Source: Acidobacteriota bacterium (GTDB lineage: Bacteria; Acidobacteriota; UBA4820; DSQY01). Taken from it: a stretch of 64,000 nucleotides of DNA. The notes beneath the pieces are model-generated. The model searched no databases and was not told the origin of the DNA. It worked only from the letters and a program-made list of their open reading frames with translations. The DNA lies in assembly GCA_021787565.1 (NCBI GenBank), contig JAJYLT010000014.1, forward strand, positions 1 through 64,000, written 5' to 3'. Shown piece after piece: positions 16,382 through 24,335 of this stretch (position 1 is the first letter of the stretch; every line of letters starts with the position of its first letter). The position numbers and the translations under genes were made by a program.

Positions 16382-16416
16382 GATGATGGATGATGGATGA
16401 TGGATGAGGAATGAAG
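16382..16416. repeat. Heptanucleotide tandem array (GATGATG-type x5)
   Basis: Three GATGATG units, then GATGAGG and AATGAAG. One of two arrays flanking the four-helix-bundle gene at 16440. Confidence 0.8.
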
Positions 16417-16439
16417 GGGGGCGGGTGGGCGAGGACGCG

Positions 16440-16829
16440 TCATGAGGAGGAGTCCTTTCGGTCAACTTGGCTGGCGTGAAGGGCGGAGAGTTTCATGGCT
16501 AGGCTCTCGATCATCTGTCGTATCCCCTCAAGATCCTGTGCGCCGAGGTAACCGAGTTCGTGGGCTATGTCGCTTTGGCAGAGAACTTCCATTAGGGAGG
16601 AATAGGCCATCTGCGAAAAGTGGGCTTGGTCCCTTCGGCTGAGACGCCCTTGCCCTTCGGCAAGGTTTGATGCGACCGACAGAGCCGCCCTCTTGATCTG
16701 GCTTGTAAGTCCATAGCGCTCTTCGGCGGGAAACGAGCGCGTAAGCCGGTAAACCTCCTTGATGAGGTCTTTGGCCTGCCGATAAACCTCCAGCTTCTCA
16801 AACCCAAACGTACGGCGCATCCTCCTCAC
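16440..16829 (-). CDS. Four-helix-bundle protein (S23 family), second copy
   Basis: A 129-residue helical protein of the same family as the one at 4845 but strongly diverged. Shared landmarks are LEVYRQAKDLIKEVYRLT, FPAEERYGLTSQIKRAAL and SVASNLAEGQGR. Its role is unknown. A GTG at 16829 opens the frame; the ATG at 16820 has AGGAGG immediately against it, too close for a normal site. It splits an efflux operon, between the two permease genes, and sits between two heptamer arrays. Confidence 0.82.
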   Translation of the reverse strand: MRRMRRTFGFEKLEVYRQAKDLIKEVYRLTRSFPAEERYGLTSQIKRAALSVASNLAEGQGRLSRRDQAHFSQMAYSSLMEVLCQSDIAHELGYLGAQDLEGIRQMIESLAMKLSALHASQVDRKDSSS

Positions 16830-16833
16830 CTTT

Positions 16834-16875
16834 CATCCATCATCTTTCATCAATCATCTTTCATCAATCATCTAC
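16834..16875. repeat. Heptanucleotide tandem array (CATCNNN x6)
   Basis: CATCCAT, CATCTTT, CATCAAT, CATCTTT, CATCAAT, CATCTAC in register. It provides the stop codon of the permease gene ending at 16872. Confidence 0.8.
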
Positions 16876-18158
16876 CTAAGCGCCTCCACGGGGTTGAGCT
16901 TAGCGGCGCGCCGGGCGGGCTGGACGCCGAAGAGCAGGCCGACGCCGGTGGAGAAGAGGGCCGCGTAGGCGAAGGTCTTCCACGACACGGCCATGGGCAT
17001 CATGGGGAACAGCCGGGGGATCAGGAGGACCGGGAGCAGGCCGAGCAGCACTCCCAGGATCATGCCGAAGAGGCTGACCAGCACGGACTCCGACAGGAAC
17101 TCCACGAGGATGTCCCTCTGGCGGGCTCCGAGGGCCCGCTTGAGGCCGATCTCCGGGACGCGCTCGGAGAGCGAGAGGAGGAGGATGTTCATGAGCACCA
17201 CGCCGCCGACCAGGAGGGCCACGAGGGCGAGGGCGCCCCCCACGAGCTCCGTGGTGCGGGCCATGGACTGGACGCGCTGGGCGATGAAGTCGGGCGTGAT
17301 GATGCGGAAGTCGTCCTGCTCCGGCGGGACGATGCGGTGCCTCTGCCGGATGAGTTGCGTGATCTGGTCCACGACGCTGGCGACCTTGTAGTCCGGCCGG
17401 ACCTTCATACGGATGAAACGGATGTAGTCCTGGTGCAGGACGCGATTCATCCCCGTGGAGAGCGGGATCCAGATGCGATCGTCCTGGTCGAAGCCCATGG
17501 CGCTCGTGCCCTTGGAGGTCAGGAGCCCCTTGACGACGAAGGGGACGTTGTTGATGAAGATGTGCTTGCCGATGGGGTCCTCGGCGCCGAAGACGTTGGT
17601 TGCCACGGTGGTGCCCAGCACGGCCACCCGGGCCATGGAGCGCTCGTCGTCGCTGTCGATGGGCGCGCCCTCCTGGACGTACCAGTCGAAGGCCTCCGCG
17701 TAGTCCGGGGTCGAGCAGACGAGGTGCGTCTGGGTCCCCACGCCCCCGGCCTTCACGTTGGTGTCGCCGGAAAAGATGCCGGGGGCCACCACGGCCTCGT
17801 AGCCATACTGGTTCTGGATGGCCTGGGCATCCTGGAGCTTGAGCGTGGTGCCGGCTTCGGCCCGTCCCCCCGCCCCGTGCAGGTGCCCGCCCCCCGCGAA
17901 GACCATGATGGAGCGCGGACCGAAAAAGGCCGTGATCTGGTTGATGCGGTTCTGGACACCCGCGCTGAGCCCCACGACGGCCGTCAGGAGCATGATGCCC
18001 ACCGCCGTGCCGATCATCATCAGGAAGGCCTTGGCCTTCTGGCTCCAGAGGGCTCCGGCCGCGTGGCGGGCCAGGCGGAGCATGCGGACGGGGCGGAGCC
18101 TCTTCGCCCGGCTTCTCCTGGCGGAAGTCACGTCAAGGGCGATGTCTGCGGCGCTCAT
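16872..18158 (-). CDS. MacB-type ABC transporter permease (first subunit)
   Basis: A 428-residue permease with the same architecture as the one at 15146: N-terminal helix AFLMMIGTAVGIMLLTAVVGL near residue 45, a large periplasmic domain, and C-terminal helices around VPEIGLKRALGARQRDILVEF. It starts 3 nt after the ATPase gene stops, so the two are translated together. The two permeases are distinct in sequence, which suggests a heterodimer rather than a recent duplication. Confidence 0.9.
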   Translation of the reverse strand: MSAADIALDVTSARRSRAKRLRPVRMLRLARHAAGALWSQKAKAFLMMIGTAVGIMLLTAVVGLSAGVQNRINQITAFFGPRSIMVFAGGGHLHGAGGRAEAGTTLKLQDAQAIQNQYGYEAVVAPGIFSGDTNVKAGGVGTQTHLVCSTPDYAEAFDWYVQEGAPIDSDDERSMARVAVLGTTVATNVFGAEDPIGKHIFINNVPFVVKGLLTSKGTSAMGFDQDDRIWIPLSTGMNRVLHQDYIRFIRMKVRPDYKVASVVDQITQLIRQRHRIVPPEQDDFRIITPDFIAQRVQSMARTTELVGGALALVALLVGGVVLMNILLLSLSERVPEIGLKRALGARQRDILVEFLSESVLVSLFGMILGVLLGLLPVLLIPRLFPMMPMAVSWKTFAYAALFSTGVGLLFGVQPARRAAKLNPVEALR

Positions 18159-18161
18159 GGC

Positions 18162-18839
18162 TCAGTTCCTGCGCTCATCGCTCGCCACGGCCCCGTCTTT
18201 GAGCGTGATGACGCGCTGGGCGTGGGCGGCCACGTCGGGCTCATGGGTGACCATGACGATGGTCCGGCCCTCCCGGTGGATGCGGTCGAAGATCTCCAAG
18301 ATCTCCCCGCTGGCCACCGAATCGAGGTTGCCCGTGGGCTCGTCGGCGAGGATGATGGAGGGCTCGTTCACGAGGGCGCGAGCGATGGCGACGCGCTGCT
18401 GCTGGCCGCCGGAGAGGGCGTTCGGCTTGAAGTTCATGCGCTCACCCAGGCCTACCGACTGGAGCAGAGCCCGGGCGCGCTCCTTGGCGTCCGGCGGGTA
18501 GGGTTCGGTGTAGAGGAAGGGGAGCAGGACATTCTGGAGGACGCTCACCCTGGGGAGCAGGTGAAAGAGCTGGAAGACGAAGCCGATGCGCTTGTTCCGG
18601 ATGGCCGAGAGGCCGTTGTCGTCCAGGGTGGTGAGGTCCTGTCCCGCCAGCCGGTAGGTGCCGCCGGTGGGCCGGTCGAGGAGCCCCAGGATGTTCATGA
18701 GGGTGCTCTTGCCCGTTCCCGAGGGTCCCATGAGGGCCACGAATTCGCCCTCCTCCACGGTGAAGTCGATGGCGTGGAGGACCGGCGTCTCGACCCCGCC
18801 GGTGAGGTAGGTCTTGCCGATCTTGCTCAGTTCGATCAT
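18162..18839 (-). CDS. ABC transporter ATP-binding protein (MacB/LolD-type)
   Basis: A 225-residue ATPase. Walker A is GPSGTGKST (about residues 38-46), the signature is LSGGQQQR, and Walker B is SIILADEPTGNLDS with the switch histidine in MVTHEP. The LGLLDRPTGG stretch is typical of the MacB/LolD subfamily that energises FtsX-like permeases. It lies between the adaptor gene and the first permease in the ECF-controlled operon. Confidence 0.93.
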   Translation of the reverse strand: MIELSKIGKTYLTGGVETPVLHAIDFTVEEGEFVALMGPSGTGKSTLMNILGLLDRPTGGTYRLAGQDLTTLDDNGLSAIRNKRIGFVFQLFHLLPRVSVLQNVLLPFLYTEPYPPDAKERARALLQSVGLGERMNFKPNALSGGQQQRVAIARALVNEPSIILADEPTGNLDSVASGEILEIFDRIHREGRTIVMVTHEPDVAAHAQRVITLKDGAVASDERRN

Positions 18840-18918
18840 GGTGCGTTCCTTCCGCGATGCGGATGATAGGGCTTTGGGGAGAAGGGGAGCGGCCGGTCCG
18901 GACCGCTCCCCTCTCCGC

Positions 18919-19995
18919 TCACATCTGCGTTTCGGGGCCGCTCCGGCCGCCCGGCTCGAAGACCTTGTCGCCCACCGAGAGGCCCGCCTTGACCTGCACG
19001 TAATCCCCGGACTCGCGCCCGAGCGTCACGGGCCGCTGGACGAGCCCCTTGCCGTTTCCGGCCGGGACCATGACGAAGGTCTTCCCGTTCTCGCGCTTGA
19101 CGGCCCGCATGGGGATCGCGAGCACGCCGTTGAGCGTGTTGAGGGTGATGGTCACGTTGGCGGTCATGGTGGGGCGAAGCAGGCCGACGAAGGAGTCGCT
19201 GATGCCGATGATGACGTCGTAGTTGACCACGTTGTCCTGGATCACGGCCTGCGGGTGAATGGCCTCCACCTTCCCCTTGAAGGCCTTGTTGGGGTAGGCA
19301 TCCACGGTGAAGGTGGCCTCCTGCCCGACCTTCACGCCGCCGATGTCCACCTCGTCCACGTAGGCGTCCACTTCAAGGCGCGTGGGGTCGAGGATCGTGA
19401 CGAAGGTGGGCGCGCTGAAGGTGGCCGCCACGGTGGAGCCCTCCTGCGTGGAGACCGACTCGACGACGCCGTCGATGGGAGCCCTCACGGTCGCGTAGGA
19501 GTACTGGATCTTGGCGTAATCGAGCTGCGCCTTGGCCCTGTTGACGTTCGCCACGGCCGAATCACGGTTCTGGCGGGCCACGTCCACCGAATCCTGAGAG
19601 ACGTAACCTTTGGGCAAGAGAGCCACGAGCCGGTCGTAGTTGGCCTGGGCGTAAACCTCGGCGGCCCGGGCGGCGGCCAGGGAGGCCTGAGCGCCGACCA
19701 CGTTGGCCTCCAGGTCCTTCTCCTCCAGGACGCCCAGGACCTCGCCCTTCTTCACCACGTCCCCGATCTGCACGTAGAGCTTCTTCAACGTTCCGGAGAC
19801 GCGGGGGCCGACGGGCACCTCGGCCCCGACGCGGGGCGTCACGGTGCCCGTGGCGATGACTTGGGAGGGCAGGTTCATCTCTTTCACGGGGACGAGGCTC
19901 CCCGGCGGGGTTTGGCTACGGTGCTTGCAGGCGCCCAGCAGCGCCAGGCCCAGGATCAGCGAAGGGGCCAGCAGGGATCGGCGAGAGAGGCTCAT
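18919..19995 (-). CDS. Periplasmic adaptor subunit (MacA/HlyD family), lipoprotein
   Basis: A 358-residue membrane-fusion protein. The lipobox LALLGAC gives an acylated Cys near residue 23. The biotinyl-lipoyl halves (VSGTLKKLYVQIGDVVKKGE and ATVRAPIDGVVESVS) flank an alpha-hairpin rich in Ala and Gln. A beta-barrel and C-terminal strand domain follow. It bridges the inner-membrane ABC pump to TolC. The ATG overlaps the TolC stop (ATGA), indicating coupling. Confidence 0.92.
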   Translation of the reverse strand: MSLSRRSLLAPSLILGLALLGACKHRSQTPPGSLVPVKEMNLPSQVIATGTVTPRVGAEVPVGPRVSGTLKKLYVQIGDVVKKGEVLGVLEEKDLEANVVGAQASLAAARAAEVYAQANYDRLVALLPKGYVSQDSVDVARQNRDSAVANVNRAKAQLDYAKIQYSYATVRAPIDGVVESVSTQEGSTVAATFSAPTFVTILDPTRLEVDAYVDEVDIGGVKVGQEATFTVDAYPNKAFKGKVEAIHPQAVIQDNVVNYDVIIGISDSFVGLLRPTMTANVTITLNTLNGVLAIPMRAVKRENGKTFVMVPAGNGKGLVQRPVTLGRESGDYVQVKAGLSVGDKVFEPGGRSGPETQM

Positions 19996-21431
19996 GGCTT
20001 GGTTTCTCCCATGGGATTCGGTCCGGAGGAGGGGACGGGCACGTCCCCCGCGGTGACGGAGGTGGAAGGCAACTCGGCGCCCCGGAGCAGGTCCACGCCG
20101 GTGGTCCGATCCCAGGCCGCCTGCGCCGTCAGGACGGAGAGGCGGGCCGAAACGAGCTGGTACCTCGCATTTTGGAGGGCCGTGGTGGCATCCACCACGT
20201 TGGTCATGGTGCCCAGGCCGTTCTTGTACTGGCCCGCCGCCACGTCGGCGTTCTCCACGGCGCTCTTCACGAGGGATTCGGAGGCCTTCACCGATTCGAT
20301 CGCGGTCTCGAGCTGGGTCCGGGCGTCGTAGGCGCTCTTCTCGGAGGTGAGCTGGGTGTCGCGCAGGCCCATCTTGGAACCCTCCCAGCTCTCCTTGGCC
20401 TGCACCACCTGCCAGGTGCGCGCATAGCCGGTGAAGAGCGGGACGTGCACCGTCAGGCCCACGCCCCAATCCTCCAGGTTCGGCCACTGGCCGTTGTCGA
20501 AGCGGCCGTAGGAGCCGTCCGCGGTGACGGTGGGCCGGTAGGCGACCTCGGCCTGTCTCAGGGCGAACCGGAAGGACTCGCTGTTCTCGAAGGCCGCCTT
20601 GATCTCGGGGAGGGTGGCCATGGCGCGCTCCCTTCCGCTCCGCCAGTCGGGCACCTCGGGAAGCGGGGCGTTGTGGTCCGAGGCCGGGATCTCGAAGGAG
20701 GAGTCGGCCGGGAAGCCCATGAGGACGGCCAGGGCGGTCCGACCGCTCGTGACCGCGCTCTTGGCCTGAATCACGCCGAGGGTGGCGTTGGCGTTGGCCG
20801 TGGCCGCCTGCAGGACGTCGGAGCGGGGCACCAGGCCGTGATCGAACTGGGCCTGGGCCATGTCCAGATGGAATTGCGTCTGTTTGGCCGTGTCCTCTGC
20901 CACCTGAAGGTTCCACTGGGCGCCCTCCAGAGCGTAGTAGGCCGTCTCCACGGAGAGCGCCAGGTCCTGCACCGTGGCCTTGAACTGGTAGTCGCTGGAG
21001 GCGTAGCTCGCCTGGGCCGTGGCGACAGAGGCCTTTCGCTGGCCGGAGTCCCACAGCGTGTACTGGCTGGAGAGGGCGGCGCTGTCGCTCGTCGACGTGG
21101 AAGGGGCGCCGGGCAGCCTATAGGTGCGGCTCGAAGGCTCCGTGTACGAGCGGCTCAGGCTGCCAGTCAGGTCGAGCGTCGGCCAGTAGGCGCTGCGGGC
21201 GCTGCCGATGCGGGCCATGGCCGCGCGACCCGAGTGCAGCAGGGCGGCGGTGCTGGGGTTCTGGGCCACGGCCAGCCGGACGCACTCCCGCAGGCTCAGG
21301 GGATGACCGGGAAGGGCGGGCGGAGCTTCGGCCGGTGGACCGGAGGCCGTGGCGCCGAGGGCAAACAGCAGGACCGGAAGGATGACGGCCGACCAGCGTG
21401 CCGAGGACACGATCTTGTCAGGTCGATTCAC
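19992..21431 (-). CDS. TolC-family outer membrane efflux protein
   Basis: A 479-residue protein with a signal peptide (hydrophobic SAVILPVLLFALGATA). Two repeated long coiled-coil halves follow, each starting with an LSLRECVRLAVAQNP-like or LPEIKAAFENSE-like helix, as in the outer-membrane efflux family. It forms the outer channel of the tripartite pump. It overlaps its upstream and downstream genes by 4 bp each. Confidence 0.92.
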   Translation of the reverse strand: MNRPDKIVSSARWSAVILPVLLFALGATASGPPAEAPPALPGHPLSLRECVRLAVAQNPSTAALLHSGRAAMARIGSARSAYWPTLDLTGSLSRSYTEPSSRTYRLPGAPSTSTSDSAALSSQYTLWDSGQRKASVATAQASYASSDYQFKATVQDLALSVETAYYALEGAQWNLQVAEDTAKQTQFHLDMAQAQFDHGLVPRSDVLQAATANANATLGVIQAKSAVTSGRTALAVLMGFPADSSFEIPASDHNAPLPEVPDWRSGRERAMATLPEIKAAFENSESFRFALRQAEVAYRPTVTADGSYGRFDNGQWPNLEDWGVGLTVHVPLFTGYARTWQVVQAKESWEGSKMGLRDTQLTSEKSAYDARTQLETAIESVKASESLVKSAVENADVAAGQYKNGLGTMTNVVDATTALQNARYQLVSARLSVLTAQAAWDRTTGVDLLRGAELPSTSVTAGDVPVPSSGPNPMGETKP

Positions 21432-21886
21432 TTGTGGCTCTCCTCGTTAGGCTCGGGAAGGCGGCGGTTGTGCTGCCGAACCCGCCTTCGGATGTGGTCA
21501 AAGAATAGTCGCTGTTGATCGGGCGTGAGCAGCCTCTTCTGATCCATGAGGTGCTGAGTGACCAGTCGAACGACCCGGTCCACCATGGTAACGATGCGGG
21601 CCTGCTGGTCCGCTATAGCCGCGGGCGAGGGGTTTTCAGAGGCGAGCAGATCCAGGAGCCTGGCTCTCTCCGCGGCCACTTGGGCCTGCATGGGAGCGAG
21701 CCGTTCCCGAAAGTGCTCATAGTTGGCATCGAGGCGGGTTCGAACCTCGGGGGGGAACGAGGCTTCCCAGTCCGAACGGCTCCTGTGGCCGTGACGATAC
21801 CACTGTACCCCGTAGGCCGCCAGGAATCCGACGTTGAGGCAAAGGGAACCCGCCAGCAGGAATCCCATCCAGCTTCGGCGTATCAT
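21428..21886 (-). CDS. Periplasmic heavy-metal-sensor / CpxP-like protein
   Basis: A 152-residue protein. It has an N-terminal membrane anchor (WMGFLLAGSLCLNVGFLAAY) and a helical periplasmic domain rich in Arg, Gln and Glu that ends in LLTPDQQRLFFDHIRRRVRQH. That ending is close to the LTxxQQ motif of the CpxP/ZraP/metal-resistance family. Such proteins sense envelope stress or metals and modulate signalling. Between the anti-sigma gene and tolC, overlapping both by 4 bp, it probably tunes the sigma factor response. Confidence 0.8.
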   Translation of the reverse strand: MIRRSWMGFLLAGSLCLNVGFLAAYGVQWYRHGHRSRSDWEASFPPEVRTRLDANYEHFRERLAPMQAQVAAERARLLDLLASENPSPAAIADQQARIVTMVDRVVRLVTQHLMDQKRLLTPDQQRLFFDHIRRRVRQHNRRLPEPNEESHK

Positions 21887-22332
21887 CGGGCACCGCCTTG
21901 GCTCGACGTGGGGCCGGCGGTGCTGACGTAGGCGATCTCCACCGATCCGGAGGGCAGCCCGGAGAGGGCCTCCTGATAGGTGGAGGCCATTCCGGCTGGA
22001 GGGAGTGCCGGGGAAGAGGAGAGCCAGTGCCCGCCCATCAGGTAGCCGGCGGAAAGCGCGCCCAGCACCAGGACCGCGGCCACGCCCCAGCGCCAGGCGT
22101 TATCCCAGGCGATCCGGCGGACCGGCAGCGCGGCGAGCACCGAGGGGGCCAGGTCCCGGAAGGGCGGCAGGGGCATCCCATCGGCGAGTCGGACCAACAG
22201 CACGCGGTGCCTCCGATATTCCTCCGCACAGCCGGAGCACGAGGAGAGGTGGTCCAAGAGGACGGAATCGAGCGCCCCGCCGACCGGGCCCCCGAGCGCG
22301 GAAATCCTCTTTCTTGCCGCTCTGCACCGCAT
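21883..22332 (-). CDS. Zinc-finger anti-sigma factor
   Basis: A 149-residue membrane protein. The cytoplasmic N-terminus has the zf-HC2 pattern, with the H-xxx-C-xx-C core in HLSSCSGC near residue 30. One transmembrane helix follows (WGVAAVLVLGALSAGYLMG, about 83-101) and then a short periplasmic tail. It lies 20 nt behind the ECF sigma gene, the standard arrangement for a cognate anti-sigma that sequesters the sigma factor until an envelope signal arrives. Confidence 0.87.
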   Translation of the reverse strand: MRCRAARKRISALGGPVGGALDSVLLDHLSSCSGCAEEYRRHRVLLVRLADGMPLPPFRDLAPSVLAALPVRRIAWDNAWRWGVAAVLVLGALSAGYLMGGHWLSSSPALPPAGMASTYQEALSGLPSGSVEIAYVSTAGPTSSQGGAR

Positions 22333-22352
22333 GGCTTCCTCCTCAGATTGGA

Positions 22353-22952
22353 TTAACGAACGGGATCGGAAAATCCTTCGGGCCGTTGGGATGGTCCCCG
22401 CGGGGACAGCATGGCGCCGAGGCCCGCGCGAAGCGACGACCTGGCGCGCGACAGAAGGGACTCCGCGGCCTTGGGGGAGGTCTCCAAAAGGTCGGCCACC
22501 TCCCGGACGCTCAGCCCTTCCATGTGGAAGAGGACGATGGCCATGCGCTGGGCCGAGGGGAGCCGGGAGAGGGCGGCGGAGAGGGCGCGGCGCCGCTCCG
22601 CCGCGTCCAGCTCCGCTTCGGGGTTCTGCGAGCCCGCCGGCTCCAGATCGTCCATGAGGACCAGCGGACGGGCTTTCCGCCGCCGGTCCAGGCAGAGGTG
22701 GACGGTCAGGGTCCGCAGGAAGGCGGGCAGGGGCTTGTCCGGACGGTAGCGGGGCGCGGCGCCCCAGAGGCGGAGGAAGACCTCCTGGGCCACATCCTCC
22801 GCATCGCTTCGATCGCCGAGGAACCGATAGGCGATGGCCAGAACGGCGTGCTGATGGCGTCGGATCAGGGCCGCGAAGGCTTCGCGGCCGCCCCGGCCCG
22901 TATCGGCCATGAGCAGGGCATCGTCGTAGTCCGCCAGTTCATCCGGGGCCAT
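22353..22952 (-). CDS. ECF-type RNA polymerase sigma factor (RpoE-like)
   Basis: A 199-residue sigma factor. Region 2 is FAALIRRHQHAVLAIAYRFL then DRSDAEDVAQEVFLRLW. Region 4 is LSRLPSAQRMAIVLFHMEGLSVREVADLLETSPKA. Region 3 is absent, as in ECF sigmas. Start 22952 (MAPDELADY) fits the family length. The longer frame would read through an upstream repeat. It heads a co-directional operon of anti-sigma, CpxP-like, TolC, adaptor, ATPase and permease genes and probably drives its own transcription. Confidence 0.92.
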   Translation of the reverse strand: MAPDELADYDDALLMADTGRGGREAFAALIRRHQHAVLAIAYRFLGDRSDAEDVAQEVFLRLWGAAPRYRPDKPLPAFLRTLTVHLCLDRRRKARPLVLMDDLEPAGSQNPEAELDAAERRRALSAALSRLPSAQRMAIVLFHMEGLSVREVADLLETSPKAAESLLSRARSSLRAGLGAMLSPRGPSQRPEGFSDPVR

Positions 22953-23017
22953 GGGTCCCCGTCCCTCCGTCCCAACCTCTCGCGCGGAGCGCGGCTGTCT
23001 GGTGCGAGCGTGGTGGT

Positions 23018-23029
23018 GCGATGCATCGC
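23018..23029. promoter_or_regulatory. 12-bp perfect palindrome upstream of the ECF operon
   Basis: GCGATGCATCGC lies about 66 bp upstream of the sigma factor start. A possible minus-strand -10 (TACAAT, 23066-23061) lies just upstream of it. It may be an operator; no regulator is indicated. Confidence 0.35.
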
Positions 23030-23102
23030 GTCCGGGCTGGTGCGCAAGCAAGAAAGCACCATTGTAAGCGACTTTGCCGAGGAAGTCCTCCGCTTCGCGA
23101 TC

Positions 23103-23253
23103 ACCAAATTCCGCGATGGAATTGCACTCGTAGGAGCGCCGCCCCCGGCGCGACGGACCGTACGCGGGCACCGCATCCTGGTCGCAGGGTCACCCGGTTC
23201 GCGGCGAGGCGCCGCTCCTACGCAGGCGTTGAGCCGCTATCGCGGAATTGGGG
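23103..23253 (+). mobile_element. 151-bp MITE-like element, copy 3
   Basis: Right end ATCGCGGAATTGGGG (23239-23253) is canonical; the left end is slightly decayed (ACCAAATTCCGCGAT). It is flanked by the direct repeat CGATC (23098-23102 and 23254-23258); the match extends to 9 bp (GCGATCACC). It lies 150 bp upstream of the ECF sigma gene. Confidence 0.87.
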
Positions 23254-23438
23254 CGATCACCCCCATCCCGCTATGGAGGAGGGGATCAAGTGATCACTCT
23301 CGCCACGTGGGGCCTGGCTCCTGGTGAGGGCCCTCGTCCTACGGCAGCCCCGCGGGGGGAAGAGCTCGGCGCCGGGCCTCCGCGGTGGACCTGGTCCCTC
23401 CGGGCGCGCGGTGGAATTCCAACCCAGGGCATGACAAA

Positions 23439-23463
23439 GCGGCCGGCTTCGTCAACCGGCCGC
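23439..23463 (-). terminator. Hairpin terminator downstream of cpoB
   Basis: Arms GCGGCCGG (23439-23446) and CCGGCCGC (23456-23463) with a 9-nt loop. Read on the minus strand it is followed by TTTG. It lies 30 bp after the cpoB stop. The stretch 23260-23438 between it and the repeat element shows no gene. Confidence 0.55.
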
Positions 23464-23493
23464 CGGAGTCCACCCTCTGGGCGGTACCCCTCT

Positions 23494-24330
23494 CTAGGGC
23501 GCCTGGAGCCTGGAGAGCCGGTCCTTCGCGATGAGCGCTTCGTCGCTGTTGGGCGCGGCCTGGATCAGAGCCTTGAGGGTGGCGATGCCCTGGGCCGTCT
23601 CGTTCAAGGAAAGGTAGGTCAGGCCTAATTTCAGGCGCGCCGCCAGGACCTTGGGACTGGCGGGGTATCGCTCGATCACCGCCTCGAAGGCCTGCTGGGC
23701 GTCGGCATACCTCTTCTGGTTGTAGGCGCACTGCCCCATCCAGAACTGGCAGTTTCCCGCCTTGGGATCATTGGGGAAGGCCTCCATGAACTGCTGGAAC
23801 TCCGAGGAGGCCAGGTCGTACTTGCCCTGCAGGTAGTCGCTGTAGGCTTGGTTGTACAGTTCGGGGCTGGTCCCCTGGAGAGGTCCGCCAGGGGGGGCGG
23901 GCTGGGCGGCGGGCGGCTGCGGTGCCGCGGGTTTCTCCGGAGGCGCATTGGCGGTTTGAGGCTGCCGGCCCTGCGGCTCAGCGGCGGGCGCGGGTGCCGT
24001 CGCGGTCAAGGGGGGCGCGGGAGAGCGCTCCTGCCCCCCGGACTTCAACTGTCCGAGCTGGGTCGAGAGGACCTCGACCTGAGCCTTGAGATCCTCTACA
24101 TCCGCCCGGAGATCGGCCGTCTGGGCCGAGCGCGCGATGGCGTCCAGCCGGCCGTTCATCTCCTGGAGGCTCTTCTGAATGGCGGCCACCTGCCCCTGGA
24201 TCTGCTGGACCTGCTGGTTCAAGGTCGCCACCTGCTGGTCCAGGCGGTCGATGTCATCCCGGGTCCCCGCCAGAAGAGACAGAGGCACCACGAAAACCAG
24301 GGTACAGATGAGAATGGAGGTTCGACGCAT
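23494..24330 (-). CDS. cpoB: Tol-Pal system protein CpoB/YbgF
   Basis: A 278-residue periplasmic protein. It has a signal peptide (ILICTLVFVVPLSLLAG) and a coiled-coil (about 25-95) with LNQQVQQIQGQVAAIQKSLQ. A Pro/Ala-rich linker (about 100-155) follows, then TPR repeats starting ELYNQAYSDYLQGKYDLASSE with FPNDPKAGNCQFWMG. CpoB coordinates outer membrane constriction with peptidoglycan synthesis. It lies 5 nt downstream of pal; tolA/tolB are not in the window. Confidence 0.9.
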   Translation of the reverse strand: MRRTSILICTLVFVVPLSLLAGTRDDIDRLDQQVATLNQQVQQIQGQVAAIQKSLQEMNGRLDAIARSAQTADLRADVEDLKAQVEVLSTQLGQLKSGGQERSPAPPLTATAPAPAAEPQGRQPQTANAPPEKPAAPQPPAAQPAPPGGPLQGTSPELYNQAYSDYLQGKYDLASSEFQQFMEAFPNDPKAGNCQFWMGQCAYNQKRYADAQQAFEAVIERYPASPKVLAARLKLGLTYLSLNETAQGIATLKALIQAAPNSDEALIAKDRLSRLQAP

Positions 24331-24335
24331 CGGTC

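Noticed and set aside
4845-16829. Diversity-generating retroelement suggested by the Avd-like four-helix proteins
   Set aside because: No reverse transcriptase and no template/variable repeat pair were found in the window.
22953-23171. N-terminal extension of the ECF sigma factor
   Set aside because: The extra residues are encoded partly by the 151-bp element and have no sigma-factor similarity; start 22952 gives normal length.
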